NCBI GenBank assembly: GCA_016783065.1
Contig: JADHXI010000009.1
Span: forward strand, 1 to 41,019
Source of the DNA: Desulfobacteraceae bacterium
Lineage (GTDB): Bacteria > Desulfobacterota > DSM-4660 > Desulfatiglandales > Desulfatiglandaceae
Direction of reading: 5' to 3'
DNA: 41,019 nt
The position numbers and the translations under genes are program-made. The notes below the pieces were generated by a model that was not told the origin of the DNA, did not search any database, and saw only the letters and a program-made list of their open reading frames with translations. Below are positions 23,768-30,577 of this stretch, piece by piece; the stretch's first letter is position 1; each line of letters begins with the position of its first letter.

Positions 23768-23860
23768 ATTTATATGTCGTAAAACGTATTATAGCGACAA
23801 AAAAAGACTTTATTTGTCGCGTATCCACTTTATTTGTCGCGAAAGTGACTTGAATTGTCG
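23768..23860 (-). promoter_or_regulatory. Promoter and three phased direct repeats upstream of the Fic-like gene
   Basis: ACTTTATTTGTCGCG occurs exactly at 23807-23821 and 23827-23841. A shorter match ACTTGAATTGTCG is at 23848-23860. Starts are 20 and 21 bases apart, two turns of the helix, so a protein would bind on one face. A perfect TATAAT (-10) lies on the minus strand at 23793-23788. No good -35 is seen at the right distance, which fits an activator or repressor-controlled promoter. The winged-helix Fic-like protein is the obvious candidate binder. Confidence 0.6.
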
Positions 23861-24132
23861 AAAATATTGAGGCAGCCCCTTTCTTGCTGGCGGCGACAGC
23901 AGCAGAAACAGACAGCCGACGTCTCCCACAAAACACACAATGAGTGGTACAGTTTCTTTCTCATGTACGGCGAACGGGGCAGTCAGCTGCCGAAGGTCAG
24001 CTGGAGTGCCATTGTTATAACTTAATATTCAATTACGCCTGGTAGCTTTGAACCAAGAATCAGTGCCTTAGGCATCCTTTTGATTTCATAGACCTCATCC
24101 ATGGTAGCCCTAAATGTAGCACTGTCACGGGT
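23861..24132. other. Intergenic: possible gene remnant and attC-like palindrome
   Basis: On the minus strand 24108-24022 reads RATMDEVYEIKRMPKALILG and then SKLPGVIEY-stop, a plausible but unidentified C-terminal remnant. Two bases after it an imperfect palindrome begins (24021-23971): AACAATGGCACTCCAGCTG pairs with CAGCTGACTGCCCCGTTCG. This is the gene-attC order of a cassette whose 5' part was lost to the toxin-antitoxin module. The core boxes are degenerate; the call is tentative. Confidence 0.35.
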
Positions 24133-24579
24133 TTACGAGCGTCCTTGTGAATGCGGATGCTCGGTATCTTTATTGTATTTTCTACAAAAATCAAGGAATT
24201 CAGATGGCGATAAGGTTTTTATGCCCTGTCGGTATTTTCTAGGATAATCAGATTTATTTCCGGTAATTAAACATTCAGCCGATCCAGCAATGGCAACTTC
24301 AAGAAAAGCCTCATCATCCGAATCAGGCAGACGATTTTTTAGAGGACTTGTTGGAATTAACTGGCCGTTCTGTTTTACAAAGGTAAGAAAGGCATCAATG
24401 TCTTCCTTATTGAATTGAAATTTCGGCCAGTGAAGGACTTCCTGGTATTCTAAAAATATTCGCGCATCATATTGCAAAATGATCCTGCCCGCCGAGACCA
24501 TACGCACAATTTCCCCGCTTGGCCCAAACGGGGTGAGAAGACCGGGGACGAGAACATTTGTATCCAGTACAATTTTCAT
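24133..24579 (-). CDS. PIN-domain toxin, 'putative toxin PIN family' type
   Basis: A 148-residue PIN-domain RNase. Acidic residues are D6 (VLDTNVL), E44, the cluster D86/D88/D89-E90 (PDSDDEAFLEVA) and D111 (GNKSDYP). The DSDD-F-x-E-A arrangement is typical of the COG1569-like group. It starts at 24579 with a 4-bp ATGA overlap with the antitoxin stop, so it is translationally coupled. Predicted role: RNA cleavage when the antitoxin is degraded. Confidence 0.9.
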   Translation of the reverse strand: MKIVLDTNVLVPGLLTPFGPSGEIVRMVSAGRIILQYDARIFLEYQEVLHWPKFQFNKEDIDAFLTFVKQNGQLIPTSPLKNRLPDSDDEAFLEVAIAGSAECLITGNKSDYPRKYRQGIKTLSPSEFLDFCRKYNKDTEHPHSQGRS

Positions 24580-24863
24580 CTTTTGCGCTTAGACCGCACA
24601 GTCTTTATTTCATCATCAATTTCGTCCATGGTAATCTTATCGGATCCCTTGCCAACGGATTCATACTGAATTGATGTAACTGCTTCCATTGCACGAGCCC
24701 GGCGAAATGCTGATAAAACCCGCTCTAGGTTGTTTTCGGTTATTGATGAAAGGATAGCAATGGGTCTGCCATTGCTGGTTATGATCATATCCTTTTGGTA
24801 GGGAAGCTCTTTCCAGACCTGTGCCGATTTCGTTTTAAGATCTCTTATGCTTAGAAATTTCAT
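24576..24863 (-). CDS. Phd/YefM-type antitoxin
   Basis: A 95-residue protein. MKFLSIRDLKTKSAQVWKEL ... TSNGRPIAILSS is the Phd/YefM DNA-binding fold. The C-terminus (MDEIDDEIKTVRSKRKR) would cover the toxin. The ATG at 24863 is chosen over an upstream in-frame ATG because GGAGG lies exactly in place. Overlaps the toxin start. Confidence 0.88.
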   Translation of the reverse strand: MKFLSIRDLKTKSAQVWKELPYQKDMIITSNGRPIAILSSITENNLERVLSAFRRARAMEAVTSIQYESVGKGSDKITMDEIDDEIKTVRSKRKR

Positions 24864-25245
24864 AATACACCTCCAAATGAGACTCAATTATATACTCGAT
24901 TGAGACCCATTTCAAGTCTAATTTTCATTTTTCACAGAACGTTGGTATTAAAGACGAGGGGGATGTTAAGGGGTCTTCTGTTGACTTATCTCCGTGATTG
25001 AGAGGCTGGATTTCATTTTTCACAGAATTATATTAAAAAATATCAGGTTTAACCCGCTAATCGCGCAATAACGCGCAAGCTTTATTAAAAATATATTGCG
25101 CATTATTGCGTAATCGTGCAAACCAAGGGGGTCAGGTCTTCATTCTTCACTCCCGCTTAGGTTCTGTTAACTGGGGAAAACCCCCAGATTCTTTCCAGTC
25201 CATCTTCATCAGCAAGGTTATAACCTCAGTTCGATATTATCCTGT
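24864..25245. other. Intergenic with inverted repeat and boundary repeat
   Basis: No gene. CGCGCAATAACGCGCAA (25062-25078) pairs with TTGCGCATTATTGCGTA (25096-25112) with two or three mismatches across an A/T-rich 17-base loop. It is followed at 25123-25190 by the GGGGGTCAGGTCTTCATTC repeat. TTTTTCATTTTTCACAGAA is also present twice (24921-24940, 25012-25027, approximate). Confidence 0.55.
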
Positions 25246-25545
25246 TTACACTTGAAGGGCGTGTACTTCACCATCAAGCCGGTCCTCGAGCAAATCCTCA
25301 GTCACTTCAAGATCATGACGCGTCTGGAGGTTTAGCCAAAACTGAGGTGACATGCCAAAAAACCGTCCCAAACGAAGTGCGGTATCAGCAGTAATGGATC
25401 TTTTCCCATGCACAATTTCATTTATGCGCCTGGGGGGCACACTTATATCCTTGGCCAGTCGGTATTGGCTGATCCCCATGGGCTCTAAGAATTCCTCCAG
25501 AAGAATTTCGCCTGGATGGATCGGTGGAAGCCTTCTATTTTTCAT
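25246..25545 (-). CDS. higA: HigA-family antitoxin, orphan
   Basis: A 99-residue HTH protein. [44 protein letters not shown] is the HigA signature, followed by [22 protein letters not shown]. In higBA modules the RelE-fold toxin gene lies directly upstream. Here only its last ~21 codons remain (25555-25617), so the antitoxin is an orphan. A good ribosome site, AGGAG, sits 8 bases before the ATG. It may still repress or cross-neutralise other HigB toxins. Confidence 0.9.
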   Translation of the reverse strand: MKNRRLPPIHPGEILLEEFLEPMGISQYRLAKDISVPPRRINEIVHGKRSITADTALRLGRFFGMSPQFWLNLQTRHDLEVTEDLLEDRLDGEVHALQV

Positions 25546-25554
25546 ATGGTTCTC

Positions 25555-25626
25555 CTAATGATAATCCGTGATTTCAACATCATACGCATCGCCATCGCTC
25601 CATTTGAAACATATCCGTAACAAAAC
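25555..25626 (-). pseudogene. higB: Remnant of HigB toxin gene (C-terminal end)
   Basis: In one frame the minus strand reads RICFKWSDGDAYDVEITDYH and stop, the standard C-terminus of HigB toxins (usually RICFRW...DAYDVEIVDYH). The upstream part (from ~25618) no longer resembles HigB and the frame lacks the catalytic core. The stop lies 9 bases before the higA ATG, the normal higBA spacing. So the toxin has been lost and the antitoxin kept. Confidence 0.88.
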
Positions 25627-25671
25627 GGGAACAATCCCACCCTGCGAGAAGGTTCCACGTTGATTCCAGGC

Positions 25672-25706
25672 TTGACATCATGAAAAAATGTAATTACAGT
25701 AGTTAC
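25672..25706 (+). promoter_or_regulatory. mazEF promoter with operator-like palindromes
   Basis: TTGACA (25672-25677), 17-base spacer, TACAGT as -10. GTAATTAC (25690-25697) is a perfect palindrome and GTAGTTAC (25699-25706) a near copy 9 bases on; both overlap the -10. This is where a MazE-MazF complex would be expected to repress. Confidence 0.55.
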
Positions 25707-25742
25707 GCAATCAAACCGGATGAAACCTAAGGAGAAAAACCC

Positions 25743-26015
25743 ATGGAAAATCAAATACGAGCAAGAGATGCCAAACTGGTCCCTATAGGCAATTCCAAAG
25801 GAGTTCGCATACCCAAGGCGCTCCTTCAAAAATATGGCCTAAAAAATCCCCTTTTAATTGAAGAAACAGACAGGGGACTGCTTCTTCGGAATAAAGAAGA
25901 AAGCAAGCTCCCTTGGGAAGATACGTATAAAGCCATGGCTAATGAAAAGGAACATTGGGACGATTTTGACACAACGCTTCTTGACGGCCTGGAGGATGAG
26001 GACTTTGAATACTAA
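25743..26015 (+). CDS. mazE: MazE-type AbrB-fold antitoxin
   Basis: A 90-residue protein. AKLVPIGNSKGVRIPKALLQKYGL is the AbrB/SpoVT swapped-hairpin DNA-binding fold. The C-terminal half is acidic (KEHWDDFDTTLLDGLEDEDFEY) and would fill the MazF active site. An AAGGAG ribosome site lies 8 bases upstream. Its 3' end overlaps the mazF start by ~20 bases. This is the first plus-strand gene in the island, divergent from higA. Confidence 0.92.
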   Translation: MENQIRARDAKLVPIGNSKGVRIPKALLQKYGLKNPLLIEETDRGLLLRNKEESKLPWEDTYKAMANEKEHWDDFDTTLLDGLEDEDFEY

Positions 26016-26331
26016 AAGGTACGAAATATATTTTGCTGATCTCAACCCCACCATAGGAAGCGAAATAAAAAAAGTGCGTCCTGTCGTCATAATTAGCCAA
26101 GACGAAATGAATAAATATTTGAAAACAGTGGTCGTATGTCCATTAACCTCAAAATTGCACCTGCAATGGAGGACTCGTCTCCAGATTAAGTGCGCGGATA
26201 AAGATGCTGAAATCGCTGTTGACCAAATCCGCACCATTAGCAAGCAAAGATTGAGAAAGAAAATTGATAAATTATCCAACAACAAAGCCGCTCAATTACG
26301 AAAGCTCATAACTGATATGTACGGTGAATAG
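25996..26331 (+). CDS. mazF: MazF-family endoribonuclease toxin
   Basis: A 111-residue protein. RYEIYFADLNPTIGSEIKKVRPVVIISQDEMN is the MazF/PemK opening, followed by VVCPLTSKLHL and DQIRTISKQRL. MazF toxins cut single-stranded RNA at short sequences. The ATG at 25996 gives the family's usual length but has GGAGG directly against it; the TTG at 26005, better spaced from GAGG, is an alternative start. A longer ATG-started frame from 25858 lies inside mazE and is rejected. Confidence 0.92.
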   Translation: MRTLNTKRYEIYFADLNPTIGSEIKKVRPVVIISQDEMNKYLKTVVVCPLTSKLHLQWRTRLQIKCADKDAEIAVDQIRTISKQRLRKKIDKLSNNKAAQLRKLITDMYGE

Positions 26332-26410
26332 CCTTTCAGGTTTATCCCCATGTTGCATTAAAATTCACTCAAACCCTTGAATCTTCCCTTAACCCTGAAC
26401 ATTGAACCCC

Positions 26411-26443
26411 GCCCGCCTCTCCTGAGCGAGAGCGATGGCGGGC
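26411..26443. terminator. Hairpin downstream of mazF
   Basis: GCCCGCC (26411-26417) pairs with GGCGGGC (26437-26443), with TCTC/GAGA continuing inward. No T-run follows, so it is only a possible transcription end between mazEF and the next antitoxin. Confidence 0.4.
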
Positions 26444-26476
26444 AGGCCTGAACCTTTGAACTGTTACCGTTATTTC

Positions 26477-26520
26477 TTGACATTTTGGTCATAATGGTCA
26501 TAATGGTCATTTATGGGAGG
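26477..26520 (+). promoter_or_regulatory. Promoter with tandem GGTCATAAT repeats before the Phd antitoxin
   Basis: TTGACA at 26477-26482, 16-base spacer, CATAAT at 26499-26504. GGTCATAAT occurs twice in tandem, and GGTCAT a third time, with a 9-base period. The repeats overlap the -10, so they can serve as the antitoxin's operator. Confidence 0.5.
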
Positions 26521-26526
26521 TGCATT

Positions 26527-26808
26527 ATGAACAAGAGCGTATCAGTTGCTGAAGCAAAAGCCACATTTTCTGAATGTATTCGCCAAGTGGAATCAGGCTC
26601 GCCCGTGATCATTACCAGGCACGGTAAATCTGTCGCTGCACTGGTCCGCCCTGATGACTTGGAACACCTCGAACGTCTGAGAAAAGCCGGTCCTGAAACC
26701 GGACTTGTCAGCATTGCCGGAGGCTGGGAGGGCTCTGATGACCTGGTTGACATTTTAGAAAAATCTCCCCGCATCGGACAACGCGAGATTCCGGACTTCG
26801 GACAGTAA
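26527..26808 (+). CDS. Phd/YefM-family antitoxin (separated from its toxin)
   Basis: A 93-residue protein. SVSVAEAKATFSECIRQVESGSPVIITRHGKSVAALVRPDDL is a textbook Phd/YefM N-terminus; the rest (GGWEGSDDLVDILEKSPR) is the toxin-binding tail. The ATG at 26527 follows GGGAGG; the upstream in-frame ATGs lie in the operator repeats. The PIN toxin expected directly after it begins only at 27100, beyond a repeat element. Confidence 0.88.
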   Translation: MNKSVSVAEAKATFSECIRQVESGSPVIITRHGKSVAALVRPDDLEHLERLRKAGPETGLVSIAGGWEGSDDLVDILEKSPRIGQREIPDFGQ

Positions 26809-27075
26809 AGATCCGGGGCCAGAGGACCCGGCTTTGGTTATCCCCGGAGGGGATTTAGTCTACTACAATTTGAATGGCTCAAGGAGTGATGGAGTACTGG
26901 AGTGATGGAATGTTGAAAGAGCTACATGATTTCCTATGGAGGTAATAGACAAACCCAGTTCCCGGAAACTCACTGCCTTTTATGGTTTTTCCAATACTCC
27001 ATTACTCCATCACTCCAATACTCCAGGTCAATCCTCTCAGGCAGAGCCATTTATCGCTGACCTGGCCCTGAGGAC
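26809..27075. repeat. AAAGATCCGGGGCC element, copy 1
   Basis: Starts AAAGATCCGGGGCCAGAGGA, then CCCGGCTTTGGTT and CCCCGGAGGGG (two hairpins). Next is GAGTGATGGAGTACTGGAGTGATGG, answered ~90 bases later by the inverted CCAATACTCCATTACTCCATCACTCC. The same layout recurs at 32121-32370. It separates an antitoxin from its toxin. Confidence 0.65.
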
Positions 27076-27099
27076 CAGGATTTCTATTTTGAATTAAAA

Positions 27100-27525
27100 A
27101 TGGCATTTCTTTTTGATACAGATGCGATTTCAGAGCTCTTGCGTCAACGCCCTGCAACAAATTACATCAAGTGGCTGATGGAAATTCCCAGAGAAGAGCA
27201 ATTCACCAGTTCCATTGTCATCGGTGAATTGTATAAAGGCGCCTACCGTTCCCGGGCCTGCGAGCATCACCTGTCCAATATAGAGCAACGTATTCTCCCT
27301 GCGATCACCGTGCTTCCTTTTGACATCCGTACCGCTAAAATCTTTGGTAAAATTCGAGCGAACCTTCAGGAGACAGGGGCGATCCTTCCTGATGCGGATA
27401 TTCAAATTGCTGCAACAGCACTATACCATGGACTGGAACTGGTATCAGTCAATTTGCGTCATTTCCAAAGGATTCATGACTTGAGGCTGAATACAATTCT
27501 CTCGGACTCCCGACCAAAGCAATGA
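27100..27525 (+). CDS. PIN-domain toxin (VapC-like)
   Basis: A 141-residue PIN-domain RNase with D6 (LFDTDAI), E43 (IGELYKG) and D98/D100 (LPDADIQIA); the fourth position is N118 (SVNLRHF). It pairs by type with the Phd antitoxin at 26527-26808, but 291 bases of repeat lie between them and no strong ribosome site precedes the ATG. Coupled translation is therefore lost. Function otherwise intact by motif. Confidence 0.88.
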   Translation: MAFLFDTDAISELLRQRPATNYIKWLMEIPREEQFTSSIVIGELYKGAYRSRACEHHLSNIEQRILPAITVLPFDIRTAKIFGKIRANLQETGAILPDADIQIAATALYHGLELVSVNLRHFQRIHDLRLNTILSDSRPKQ

Positions 27526-27587
27526 CCCCAATTTCTCAGGGCCTGCGCAGAAATAACTTCGCAGAATTGGCGCCCGGATTTGTAAAA

Positions 27588-27650
27588 ACAGGGGGGTCAG
27601 GTCTTCATTCTTCACTCTCTCTTAAGTTCTGAAAGAATGAAGACCCTACA
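27588..27650. repeat. GGGGGTCAGGTCTTCATTC boundary repeat
   Basis: GGGGGGTCAGGTCTTCATTC, TTCACTCTCTCTTAAGTTCT, then AGAATGAAGACCC, so the two ends are inverted (GGTCTTCATTC / GAATGAAGACC). Related copies are at 17425-17490, 25123-25190 and 28364-28440, all at edges of toxin-antitoxin modules. Confidence 0.65.
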
Positions 27651-27669
27651 ACCAGTTTCATTTGTTCCT

Positions 27670-28056
27670 TCACCAGATACGTGTGATTTGGTAATCCGAA
27701 AGGCGGCCGTCACGGCTCAATACCAGCATATCTTCGACCATAGCCTGAGCAATCAACATTCGGTCAAAAGGATCCCTGTGATGAAAAGGCAGTTTCGTCA
27801 ATTCGGCACAATGTAGCATTTCAATAGGCAGCCACTGGATGGCATTGACCTTCATTTCATCTTGAATGGCTTTGAGCCACCCACTCTTTAGGGAGAGCCT
27901 TCCCAGGCTCTTTTTTATACATATCTCCCACAAACTGGCAGCGCTGAAAAACAGACTGTTTTCCTGATCCAGAAAGATTTTTTTGGCTGTTTCGCTGAGC
28001 CGCTCATCGCCAGTGATCAACCAGAGCAAGGCATGGGTATCCAGCAATGTCTTCAT
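27670..28056 (-). CDS. PIN-domain toxin (VapC-like)
   Basis: A 128-residue PIN toxin with D6 (LLDTHALLW), E44 (SLWEICIK), D95/D98 in the hallmark HHRDPFDRMLIAQA and D116 (SRDGRLSDY). This is the common 'HRDPFDR' VapC subgroup. The start overlaps the Phd antitoxin stop by 4 bp (ATGA). Predicted RNase. Confidence 0.93.
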   Translation of the reverse strand: MKTLLDTHALLWLITGDERLSETAKKIFLDQENSLFFSAASLWEICIKKSLGRLSLKSGWLKAIQDEMKVNAIQWLPIEMLHCAELTKLPFHHRDPFDRMLIAQAMVEDMLVLSRDGRLSDYQITRIW

Positions 28057-28289
28057 TTCATGTAGTCTTTGAAGTCATCGAGGGGTTCGTCGAAATCATC
28101 AGCCATGGACAGAATCAATCCCTTTGCATTCCCGATTTTTCTGTGGCTTCGTACATCCGGTAATACATCCAGACGGACAACGGGTTTGTTGCCTCTGGCA
28201 ATGATGACTTCCTTTCCCTTAAGCGCCTCCTGGATCAATTTTGACAATTGAGTCTTGGCTTCATGAATATTTACCTGAAGTGTTTCCAT
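28053..28289 (-). CDS. Phd/YefM-family antitoxin
   Basis: A 78-residue antitoxin: VNIHEAKTQLSKLIQEALKGKEVIIARGNKPVVRLDVLP is the DNA-binding fold; the acidic DDFDEPLDDFKDYMK tail binds the toxin. An AAGGAGG ribosome site precedes the ATG. Expressed from a well-formed promoter/operator just upstream. Confidence 0.92.
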   Translation of the reverse strand: METLQVNIHEAKTQLSKLIQEALKGKEVIIARGNKPVVRLDVLPDVRSHRKIGNAKGLILSMADDFDEPLDDFKDYMK

Positions 28290-28323
28290 GACTCCCTCCT
28301 TAATGGTGAGCCCTGCTTTAATA

Positions 28324-28358
28324 TTAGCTAATTTAGTTAGCTAATTCGGGCTTGTCAA
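28324..28358 (-). promoter_or_regulatory. Promoter and paired TTAGCTAA operators of the Phd/PIN module
   Basis: On the minus strand TTGACA (28358-28353), 17-base spacer, TAAATT (28335-28330). The perfect palindrome TTAGCTAA occurs at 28337-28344 and 28324-28331, 13 bases apart, spanning the -10. Typical of an autorepressed antitoxin promoter. Confidence 0.65.
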
Positions 28359-28363
28359 GAAAA

Positions 28364-28440
28364 ACATGGGGCCAGGTCTTTATTTTCACTCTCTCCTAAT
28401 TCCGTTAAGAATGGATGACCCTTTTAAATCCAATCATCTG
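28364..28440. repeat. GGGGCCAGGTCTTTATTTTCAC boundary repeat (diverged)
   Basis: ATGGGGCCAGGTCTTTATTT ... CACTCTCTCCTAATTCCGTT ... GACCC, a diverged copy of the repeat at 27588. It marks the junction between the toxin-antitoxin island and the catabolic cluster. Confidence 0.55.
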
Positions 28441-28452
28441 ATATGGGTGGGG

Positions 28453-29598
28453 TCAGATCCCCATCATCTTTGCGATCACCGTCTTCATGATCTCGGTGGT
28501 GCCGGCGTAGATGGTGGAGGCGCGGATATCGCGGTACCACTTGCAGATGGGGTATTCCTCCATAAACCCGTAGCCCCCGTGGAGCTGGACACAGTCATAG
28601 GCCACACGGTTTGCCATCTCGGCGATCCACCACTTGGCCATGGAGACCTTTTTTACGATGTCTTTTCCCGCCAAATGATCCGCTATCAGGTCATCCAGAA
28701 AGGTCTTGCCCAGTTGAATCTCTGTCGCCATCTCCACGAGCTTAAAGGTGTTGTGCTGGAACCGGCTGATGGGACGGCCAAAGGCCTCCCGTTCTTTACA
28801 GTATTTGATGGTCTGCTCCAACATGACCTCGGCCGCGCTTTGGACCCTGATCACCACCATGAGCCGCTCCTGTTGGAGTTTGTCCATGAGATACACAAAC
28901 CCCTTCCCCTCCTGGCCGATCAGGTTTTCCGCAGGAACCACACAATCCTCAAAGATAAGCTCGGCAGTGTCCTGGAAGTCCAGCCCCATCTTCTTTAGCT
29001 TCTGGCCTTTGACAAAACCCGGTGTTCCATCTTCAACCACAATAAGGCTCATTCCCTTGTGGGCCGGTCTTGCATCAAGGTCGGTCTTACAGACCACGAT
29101 AACAAGATCGCAACAGATGCCGTTTGAGATAAATGTCTTCTGTCCATTGAGGACGTAGGTGTCCCCCTCCCTGACGGCCTTTGTTCGAATGGCCTGGAGG
29201 TCTGATCCGGCCCCCGGTTCTGTCATGGCGATGGCCGTGACAATATCACCGGTGGTGCACCCGGGAAGCCACTTGTCCTTCTGCGCCTCGGTCCCATATG
29301 AATCTATGTAGGGGACAACAATGTCGTTATGAAGAGAAATGGCAAAGCCCATTGCGCGAGCACGGCTCATTTCTTCCGCCATGACAATGGAATACTCAAA
29401 ACCGGCCTCTGATCCCCCATATTTTTCTTCAAGCCCTGGGCACAGAAATCCCTGCTCGCCGACCTTTTTCCAGGCGCTCCGGGGGACCTCCCGTTTTTCT
29501 TCCCACTCATCTAAGTAAGGCACCACCTCATTTTCCAGATATTTTCTGAAACTCGCCCTGAAGATGTCGTGTTCTTCCGTAAAATACTTTTGACTCAT
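28453..29598 (-). CDS. Acyl-CoA dehydrogenase
   Basis: A 381-residue FAD enzyme that makes the alpha,beta double bond of an acyl-CoA. AMTEPGAGSD (124-133) is the flavin/substrate motif. QLHGGYGFMEEYPICKWYRD and IYAGTTEIMK (E369 as catalytic base) mark the C-terminal domain. Length is normal. It is the last gene of the catabolic cluster in transcription order, 74 bases after the crotonase gene, so probably cotranscribed with it. The chain length or ring substrate cannot be read. Confidence 0.95.
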   Translation of the reverse strand: MSQKYFTEEHDIFRASFRKYLENEVVPYLDEWEEKREVPRSAWKKVGEQGFLCPGLEEKYGGSEAGFEYSIVMAEEMSRARAMGFAISLHNDIVVPYIDSYGTEAQKDKWLPGCTTGDIVTAIAMTEPGAGSDLQAIRTKAVREGDTYVLNGQKTFISNGICCDLVIVVCKTDLDARPAHKGMSLIVVEDGTPGFVKGQKLKKMGLDFQDTAELIFEDCVVPAENLIGQEGKGFVYLMDKLQQERLMVVIRVQSAAEVMLEQTIKYCKEREAFGRPISRFQHNTFKLVEMATEIQLGKTFLDDLIADHLAGKDIVKKVSMAKWWIAEMANRVAYDCVQLHGGYGFMEEYPICKWYRDIRASTIYAGTTEIMKTVIAKMMGI

Positions 29599-29672
29599 AA
29601 TTTTCTTCTCCTAAAATGCGTTTTTTTGACAGGATTAACAGGATTGACAGGATCTCTTGCCCCTGTTCTGCC

Positions 29673-30458
29673 CTACCTTCCTTTAAAGACGGGTTTCCTC
29701 TTTTCCTTGAAGGCCCGCATTCCCTCTTTTCTGTCTTCGGATGCGTAGAGGATCGAGGCACAGTGGGCTTCGTAATCCAGGGCCGAGGTCATGTCAAGCT
29801 GCAGCCCCCTGTTGACCGCTCGCTTGGCATATTGGATGGAAAGGGGCGGGTTCTTGGCGAGCTTTTGTGCCAGGGCCCGGGTCTCTTCCATCAAATGATC
29901 CACGGCCACGACCCTGTTTACCAGCCCCATCCGGTACGCCTCCTGGGCATCTATAAACTCGCCGGTAAATAAAATCTCCTTTGCCCGGGTGGCGCCGATG
30001 AGCCGGGGAAGTCTCTGGGTCCCTCCGGCAGAGGGTATGACCCCCAGCTTCACCTCGGGAAGACCAAAACGGGCCGTGTCAGATGCGATGCGAAGATCGC
30101 ACACCAGTACCAGTTCAAGGCCTCCGCCAATGGCAACCCCGCTGATTGCCGCGATCACCGGCTTCTCAAATTGCTCAATCCTCGTATAAAACTCCTGGCT
30201 CTTCCTCTGGGCAGAGTAAAATTGCGATTGCGTCAGTTGAACCTGAGACCGTTCCTTTATGTCGGCACCTGCACTAAAGGCCTTCAGACCCCCGGTCAGT
30301 ATGACGACCTTTATCTCCTCATCCTCTTCCAACCGGTCAAATACGCTCGAGACCTCTTCTTTCAGCTTAAAACTCAAGGCGTTCATCCGGTCGGGCCGGT
30401 TGAGGGTCAGAACGGCCATCCCCTGATCCTTTTCGTAAATCAATGTCTCATAACTCAT
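29673..30458 (-). CDS. Enoyl-CoA hydratase/isomerase (crotonase family)
   Basis: A 261-residue crotonase. AFSAGADIKE is the oxyanion-hole region. AAISGVAIGGGLELVLVCD with E115 and FGLPEVKLGVIPSAGGTQRL with E135 give both catalytic glutamates of a true hydratase. The ATG at 30458 is preferred over the GTG two codons earlier because AGAGG is correctly spaced before it. It would hydrate the product of the acyl-CoA dehydrogenase encoded next. Confidence 0.94.
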   Translation of the reverse strand: MSYETLIYEKDQGMAVLTLNRPDRMNALSFKLKEEVSSVFDRLEEDEEIKVVILTGGLKAFSAGADIKERSQVQLTQSQFYSAQRKSQEFYTRIEQFEKPVIAAISGVAIGGGLELVLVCDLRIASDTARFGLPEVKLGVIPSAGGTQRLPRLIGATRAKEILFTGEFIDAQEAYRMGLVNRVVAVDHLMEETRALAQKLAKNPPLSIQYAKRAVNRGLQLDMTSALDYEAHCASILYASEDRKEGMRAFKEKRKPVFKGR

Positions 30459-30464
30459 AGACAC

Positions 30465-30577
30465 CTCTTGGTGATCTCATAAGGTTGCTCAATTCTGTAG
30501 TTCCTTGTTTTTTTTGCTTTTCAATCGACAATCTTCAATAATCAATCTTCAATCGTACGAATCGTTTTCTCGTACCG
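30465..30577. repeat. Short AT-rich direct repeats between ligase and crotonase genes
   Basis: CAATCTTCAATAATCAATC, TTCAATCG: the unit AATCTTCAAT occurs twice at about 30529-30555. A similar CAATATTCAATAATCAATTC lies at the right window edge (41000-41017). Otherwise nothing is seen. Confidence 0.45.

Noticed and set aside
25542-25829. A 95-codon minus-strand frame overlapping mazE and the higB remnant
   Set aside because: The neighbouring frame encodes the genuine HigB C-terminus, and mazE on the opposite strand has a promoter and ribosome site. This frame resembles nothing.
25858-25995. Extended N-terminus of MazF starting inside mazE
   Set aside because: It would add 46 residues not found in MazF, all within the antitoxin gene. 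The family start is at 25996 or slightly later.
26885-27030. Possible CRISPR-like array from repeated ACTCCA/TGGAGT units
   Set aside because: The units are short, irregular and inverted around a centre. There are no constant repeats with unique spacers and no cas gene.
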